NCBI GenBank assembly: GCA_018340375.1
Contig: JAFFJZ010000001.1
Location: forward strand, 74,888,001-74,952,000
Origin: Gonatopus flavifemur
Lineage: Eukaryota > Arthropoda > Insecta > Hymenoptera > Dryinidae
Length of the DNA: 64,000 bases
Direction: 5' to 3'
The position numbers and the translations under genes were made by a program. The notes under the pieces are model-generated. The model was not told where the DNA came from. It did not search any database and was given only the letters and a program-made list of their open reading frames with translations. The first letter of the stretch is position 1. Every line of letters begins with the position of its first letter. Shown here piece after piece: positions 58,966-64,000 of this stretch.

Positions 58966-60178
58966 TCTCTTCTAGTTTCCGAAAAAGAATTCGTCGTGTG
59001 TTATCTGGGAATGTATATTGGAAATATTTTGACTATTCCTGCAAAATAATTTATCTCTTTAAAATATGTAGAATTCTTTATGAATTCGTTCTAAACTTTT
59101 GAATTCCTGAAATCTTGTTTTTTTCTTTCTAAGATGTCTTTTTGTTGCATAAAAAATCTCTTAGTTTTCTACAAAGACATATTTCCGAGTATTGTAACAA
59201 GAGTGCTGATTTCAGCTATACCGAATTTGCTTGAAAGACTTAGAAACTTGAAAAAATCATTCCAACTACGTTTTATCAAATCAAAAACTACACTTATAAA
59301 ATTTCAAGAGCTACATGTTTATCAAACAATTTAATACATCTTATATATTTACTCACCATTCGCATGTGGAATAAATTTTCTACTTTCTTGTTTACATTCA
59401 CAGGTTTGACGTGTCTCCCTTTCATGACTAGAATAATTGTATTTATCCGATAACAGGAAGACACCCTATGCGCGTTTTAACAAGCCACAAAGTAATCGAT
59501 CTTCGATGTACACGAAAATATTCCACAACAATCCGTAGAAATCTACATAAATTATCATAGTATTTGAAACTTGGCTTCTGAATTTGCATAACATAAAAAT
59601 AACAGCGATACTTTTATTCTCTCATTTTCATTCCGCGTCACTGCTATTTTTTATCCAATTTTGAATATAATTTTTATTTCTCTTGTAGCCGACACTAGCG
59701 ACATCGGTGAAATCCATTCGCAACGTACGGTACCGTCATCTATATTAAATTCTTTCAGATATACGCACCAGTTCAGGTTCAGAGAGGTTCTTACTTTCCA
59801 GATATTCTTACCACTTCGTACTTATTAACATCATATTTTGCTGAAGATTGATCGTTATAAACAATGCAACGAGCAATAACGCTTTTATCCAGAAATATGG
59901 CTTATACGAGGTAAAAAAAAGAACGCATTCTTTCCAAAAACAATGAAAATATTTGAAATTTATAACATTACCCGGCACTTGTGTTGTTCTCATTGTTTCG
60001 ATCGTTCTTTGTTCTTTTTCAAAAATTTGAAATAATGCTTTTGTGTTCTATCGCTGTTGAATATTTCAATGAAATCAGAATAGCCATTCAAAATATTCTT
60101 TCATATTCATGATTTTATACCGATTTAGAAATTATGTAACATTCGTCTTAACCTCTAAATCATCAACCATATATATAT
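58966..60178. other. gap between SANT-like gene and IF1
   Basis: AT-rich; no exon or intact element recognised. The IF1 promoter probably lies in the right-hand part. Confidence 0.45.
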
Positions 60179-60234
60179 ATGTTGCGCAAATTTGGCAGTT
60201 ATCGATCTGTAAATGAAGTTTATACGTTATCAAA
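60179..60234 (+). CDS. candidate first IF1 exon (mitochondrial presequence)
   Basis: ATG TTG CGC AAA TTT GGC AGT TAT CGA... gives MLRKFGSYRSVNEVYTLS, basic and nearly free of acids, as in a matrix-targeting presequence. A phase-2 ending such as TCAAA/GTGCGG (or TATAC/GTTATC) would fit the next exon, but both donors are weak. Guess only. Confidence 0.2.
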
Positions 60235-60482
60235 GTGCGGTGATTAGTCACGATTGTTGGTATCTTGTTTACCAATGCCTTTCACCTTGGAAATATTTAG
60301 ATTGAATACATTGAAGGAAATTTAAGAATCCATCTAGTGCTAAAAATTTAACTTCTTATGTTGCAAGAACATTGACTTTGGTATCTTTTATCTTTGATTT
60401 GTGCCAACATGTTATTCACGAGTTGGTTCACGAGGACAATGTCGAATCGTATTTAATTCACATTGAATCTGTATTGTTGCAG

Positions 60483-60615
60483 CCAAATTAGAATGGTCGG
60501 CGAACGAGGATCTGGCGCAGGCAAAGGAGGTGGCGGCGGAGGTGCTGTACGCGAAGCTGGAGGTTCCTTTGGAAAAATGGAAGCTGCTCACGAAGATCAG
60601 TATTTTTACAATCAG
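60483..60615 (+). CDS. IF1, exon with inhibitory region
   Basis: Acceptor GTATTGTTGCAG, donor AATCAG/GTGGAT. Begins with the third base of a codon, then QIRMVGERGSGAGKGG. Gly-rich linker followed by the conserved inhibitory helix REAGGSFGKMEAAHEDQYFY. Confidence 0.92.
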
Positions 60616-61256
60616 GTGGATGAGTTTCTTTAATCTCAATAAATTGAATTAACTTTTTTTCTCTTTAAATTGATGATAATCAAAAATTCATGCACGTAAA
60701 ATGTGGACGTGGGTTTTAAACTTTCTCTGTTCTATCTAAAATCTTGTATATCGCATATTCCAGAAACAATACAGTATCCCCAAATTTGATTGCATCAAGG
60801 AACCTTTATGAACAATTGTTCCCAGTAAATCATTTACTAGATGAATTTATGTTTGTTGTTTCATTGTCAATTCTATATTCAACAAATTTATCGTTCCTTT
60901 TATGAACATTAGCATAATCAAAAAGAGTGAGAAACAACTTGACGCATCTCCACTCGTACAGGACATGATATCTTGGGAAATCCTAATGCTTGTATTTTAA
61001 TGTTCTTCTCCATTGAACTACAAAGAAAATTCATAATTTAGATTATTAAAATCTGTAGTGTTGAACTTTAAATATTATAATTTGTAATAATTCGAATAAA
61101 TAATAATGAAGAATTGTATTTCAGCAAAAAGAACAACTCCAAAAATTGAGAGAGGGTCTTCATGATGAAATCTCATTCCATGAAGAACAAATTAAACGTC
61201 ACCAGGAAGCTATAAATAGACACAAGAAAAGAATTGGCGACATGAACAAAGAATGA
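60483..61256 (+). CDS. ATPIF1: mitochondrial F1F0-ATPase inhibitor IF1
   Basis: IF1 binds the catalytic F1 interface in the matrix and blocks ATP hydrolysis when the membrane potential falls. Exons 60483-60615 and 61125-61256 encode (QIR)MVGERGSGAGKGGGGGGAVR, EAGGSFGKMEAAHEDQYFYN, Q|QKEQLQKLREGLHDEISFHE, EQIKRHQEAINRHKKRIGDM, NKE, 84 residues from the Met at 60493. The inhibitory core (REAGGSFGKxExAxExxYF) and the His-rich C-terminal coiled coil that gives pH-dependent dimers are both present, so the mature protein is complete. Upstream of Met the frame stays open to the acceptor GTATTGTTGCAG in phase 2, so a short exon with the targeting sequence must precede. The protein ends at TGA 61254; the canonical poly(A) signal is 131 bases on. 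Confidence 0.93.
61125..61256 (+). CDS. IF1, last exon with coiled coil
   Basis: Acceptor GAATTGTATTTCAG, phase 0. QKEQLQKLREGLHDEISFHE EQIKRHQEAINRHKKRIGDM NKE, stop TGA. Heptad-like L/I spacing and repeated His/Lys fit the IF1 dimerisation coil. Confidence 0.94.
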   Translation, partial: QKEQLQKLREGLHDEISFHEEQIKRHQEAINRHKKRIGDMNKE

Positions 61257-61386
61257 AGTAATTGAATTACAAGAATTTTTTCAATTTTTATTATGAATCC
61301 TAAATGGATGGTTTGTTGAAGAGATAATCAGAGATTTAGAAAAGCACTGATGAGAGTTTTTTTAAGTAAGGCTTGTATTTAATCGG

Positions 61387-61392
61387 AATAAA
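61387..61392 (+). terminator. poly(A) signal of IF1
   Basis: AATAAA, 131 bases after the stop, followed by a GT-rich patch (TTGTATATTGAATATATATA then TTGTGTG). Confidence 0.7.
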
Positions 61393-62431
61393 GTATTTCG
61401 TTTTCGTTGTATATTGAATATATATATTGTGTGTTTAATTCAAATCATTTTATATGATTACCTTTCATTGATTTAATCAAATGATCATGGACATTGTTTC
61501 CCAAATCATAAGTTTACAGTTAACATTAACATACTTCTTCAGTTATTTTCATGTATTTGTATACATTACGAATAAGTGGTTGCATTTTAAATAATATAAT
61601 ATTAATTGAATATGCATTAGAAATATACAATATCCACAGAAGATATGATTTGTATCTATCAGTTTGTGGAGACGCCGTCTTTATTTGTGTTCTAGAAGAG
61701 TTAGGCCAATCCCTTTGATTTTTCATCTGAATAATTATTATATTTCGAATAGATTTCAATCTATTTTACATACTTTGACATAAATTCAATATCAATTTTG
61801 AATTCAGATTCTCAATGTGAATGTTTTTTTTTTCTCTAAATATCAATTTATCTATTAAAAGGTCAATATGAATTATTCTACTGTTGATCAAAATTATTAG
61901 CATCCGCTGAAAGCCTTTAAATATCTATGTTTTCTTAAGAAATCCATAAGTTATCATTTATAGGCGCGGTTATATGATGTCGTATATGGCGCATACAACT
62001 TATATCATTGAATGGTATAGTTTGGTTGGTATGGAATAGACTGAGACATGTAGAACACTCTATGGATCTTCATAACACATTCCTACGTTCTTTCAACGTT
62101 TTACGCATATTTTTGTTACGTGGATCATTGTAGTATAGTCTTCAAGGAACATTTGGGGACGTTTGTGAACGTTTCTACAGGTTTTTGTTTAGTGAGCACA
62201 ATTAATCTGCTTCTTTTTATCCGATTAATTATTGCTGGCAATTCATCGTTAGGTAACTGAAAACATTTGGGATCAGTTTTCCATGTCCAGAACATTATAC
62301 CTCATATATTTATTCACTGGAAAATGTTTCTAAATGATTACCAATGAACTGGAAACAAGGATTCACCGAATAGGAGGGAACGGATTGATTGAACCCTTTG
62401 TTCCTTTGGGGGTGAAATTCTTTTGTTTCCA
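61393..62431. other. intergenic stretch
   Basis: AT-rich; no gene, exon or intact repeat recognised. 62080-62190 has spaced AACGTT/GAACGTTT motifs of a worn CCCA-type element. Confidence 0.5.
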
Positions 62432-62890
62432 CCCTGCTGAAAATGCCAGGCAGAACCGGATAAAAAAGCCAAACTTTTATTGCCAAGCTTTGAACGGTTT
62501 CTTTCACGTAAAATCCGGGCAAAAACTGATCAACTTTTTATCCGATTTTGTCCGAAATAACCAAATATACATATATCAAGTTTTCGTCAATTTTCGACTA
62601 CATATCACAGTACGCGAATTTCAAATAGGACCGTCCCAAAAAATTATTGTCAGTTTTTAAAAAGATGTTTCAGTTTGATAATTTTGCATGAATTATCGAA
62701 TTTTGCTTGGATTTCATTTGAAAAAAAAAACCATTCAAAGACTGCCCTATTCAAAATGTCTGACAAAACTAACAAAATGATTTTCTGTCAGGATTTGGTC
62801 GGTTTTTGTCCTTAGCTTAACGATTTCCGACAAGACTAGACAGAATTTTGATTCGGATCTGACAGGTTCTGTTTGGCTTTGTCTGACAGT
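62432..62890. repeat. TCCCTG/GTCC-family fragments
   Basis: CCCTGCTGAAAATGCCAGGC, ACCGGATAAAAAAGCC, TTATCCGATTTTGTCCG and, from 62745, CCCTATTCAAAATGTCTGAC, GGATTTGGTCGGTTTTTGTC. Two partial copies of the 4739-5054 family; no complete pair of ends. Confidence 0.6.
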
Positions 62891-63042
62891 TTTATGAATC
62901 TTTTAAATGACGTACAAACCAAACAATCAGGGCCGTTTTAAAGACTTCTTAGAATGAGAAGAACGTTTTTTCGGACCTCTTTATTGTATAGGTCCTCTCA
63001 TCTTAAGGCCCTTGGCTTATTTCTCACCTGAGGCCCCGAGGA

Positions 63043-63141
63043 TTACAAAAATCTCAGAATTACGTATAACTTATATATAATTCGGTATAGTTCATATGTA
63101 AATTATATATAATTTCGAAAATTATTCCACCCGGAGTATAG
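63043..63141. repeat. TATATAATT element
   Basis: AACTTATATATAATTCGGTA...AATTATATATAATTTCG with AATTATTCCACCCGGAG at the right end. Confidence 0.55.
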
Positions 63142-63194
63142 AGATCATAAACCCCGCTGCAGATGTGGCCCCCGTAGTAGCGAACCTACTCTTG

Positions 63195-63302
63195 ACAGAA
63201 TCGATTCTTTTTTCATAAAGAATATAACGAATTTTCATACATCTTCTATACAAATATACATAAACTGTATATTGTTTCTATAAGAAAGAATCGATTTTGT
63301 TG
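63195..63302. repeat. AATCGATTCTTT hairpin
   Basis: ACAGAATCGATTCTTTTTTC...AAGAATAT on one side and TTTCTATAAGAAAGAATCGATTTTGT on the other. Confidence 0.65.
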
Positions 63303-63378
63303 GAAAATCGGCATCACTACCCTATGGAAGTCGAAGCTCTCGGCGACTGCCCCTTCTGCCGAAATCTTAAGGGAGAAT

Positions 63379-64000
63379 ATACCTTTGTGAGGGCAAAATC
63401 AAGAGTCATTTTTGACAATTTATTTAACAAACACGATGCAATATTTTTAAATTCAGTTTTTCCCGCCTGTGTATTTAATTCTTGAAATACAAAAAACATT
63501 CTCAGTCAATTACTTAAGAACAAAATGGCGACGTAGGGACTGGAGAAGAAGAATCACTGCTTTTAATATCGGCGTATTCCTAGCACCTTTGGTTTTGAAC
63601 CGATTTTTTCTATAAGTGAAAACTTGACAATTTTATGATCGAAAAACGAACGATTTTTTCTTGATATTGACGCCATTTTTTTAAAAATGAATATTCTTGA
63701 AAAATCTTAGGTAGTTTTCTAGTTTCTTATATCTAATTTCCAAATATATGTCTTCTATGCTGTCCTAGGTTGAACATTGTGGTCTGTGCGAAGACGCCCG
63801 TTGAGGACTGATTACAAAAGACAGTTCACTTCCATCAGCCACTGCGCCGCCTTTTTATATCGAAATAATTCAAATAAAACTTTTTTGTATACTCAAAGGC
63901 TTGTATTAACATGTATAAACAATTGAAATCAAATATATCGCTTTGTCTCTCTTGAATAAATTATCAAAAATGACCCTTGAATTTTCCCTCACAAAGGTAT
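63379..64000. repeat. inverted-repeat pair cut by the window edge
   Basis: ATACCTTTGTGAGGGCAAAA...GTCATTTTTGACAATTTATT at 63379-63425 returns reversed at about 63950-64000. Probably the arms of an element about 0.6 kb or more long. No coding remnant in the centre. Confidence 0.6.

Noticed and set aside
1..64000. CRISPR array, rRNA, bacterial operon or viral insertion
   Set aside because: The many direct repeats are transposon motifs with variable spacing; no cas, rRNA or viral coding similarity was seen.

Overview
The window is strongly AT-rich animal nuclear DNA, almost certainly from an insect. It has long introns, spliced genes with ordinary GT-AG boundaries, a mariner-type transposon and a very dense load of short inverted-repeat elements. 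The three gene products (an ABCG half-transporter, a Myb/SANT-like DNA-binding protein and the mitochondrial ATPase inhibitor IF1) are all insect-like. The style of the IF1 protein and of the repeats makes me lean to Hymenoptera, but that is inference. There is no sign of bacterial genes, operons, rRNA, CRISPR or phage.

Genes. (1) An ABCG-family transporter runs on the minus strand. Nine coding exons between 31723 and 51 give 453 residues with an intact nucleotide-binding domain and the first membrane helices; the rest lies to the left of the window. (2) A Myb/SANT-like protein lies on the plus strand, with coding exons at 53434-53715, 55355-55736 and 56678-56973. (3) ATPase inhibitor IF1 follows on the plus strand at 60493-61256, with a poly(A) signal at 61387. 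The first recognised coding exon of genes 1 and 2 starts directly after a splice acceptor, so each needs an upstream exon. A GC-richer spot near 45 kb offers exactly that: two divergent initiator-like TCAGT motifs 164 bases apart, each followed by a short exon and a good GTGAGT donor. On the plus side this exon joins in frame to gene 2. I read it as a shared bidirectional promoter.

Layout. 0-31.7 kb is transporter exons and introns, including one 19.9-kb intron. 31.7-44.9 kb is the presumed 5' intron of the transporter, with a possible single zinc-finger exon near 35.6 kb. 45 kb is the promoter. 45.2-53.4 kb is the presumed first intron of gene 2. 53.4-57 kb is gene 2, 60.4-61.4 kb is IF1, and 61.5-64 kb is repeats only.

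Repeats. Two superfamilies of non-autonomous DNA elements dominate. One has CACGG/CACTG/CACAG...CCGTG ends; at least twelve copies show perfect 2-bp target duplications, as expected for CMC (CACTA/EnSpm-like) elements. The other has CCCA...TGGG ends, also with 2-bp duplications of variable sequence. In both, the interior is built from serial short palindromes whose core motif differs between subfamilies. Further items are a deleted mariner, a 1.1-kb element with an 8-bp duplication, a TTAA-flanked element, several TA-flanked elements, large foldbacks, a three-level nest near 42.1-42.9 kb, and a 0.7-kb duplication shared by 22 kb and 41 kb.
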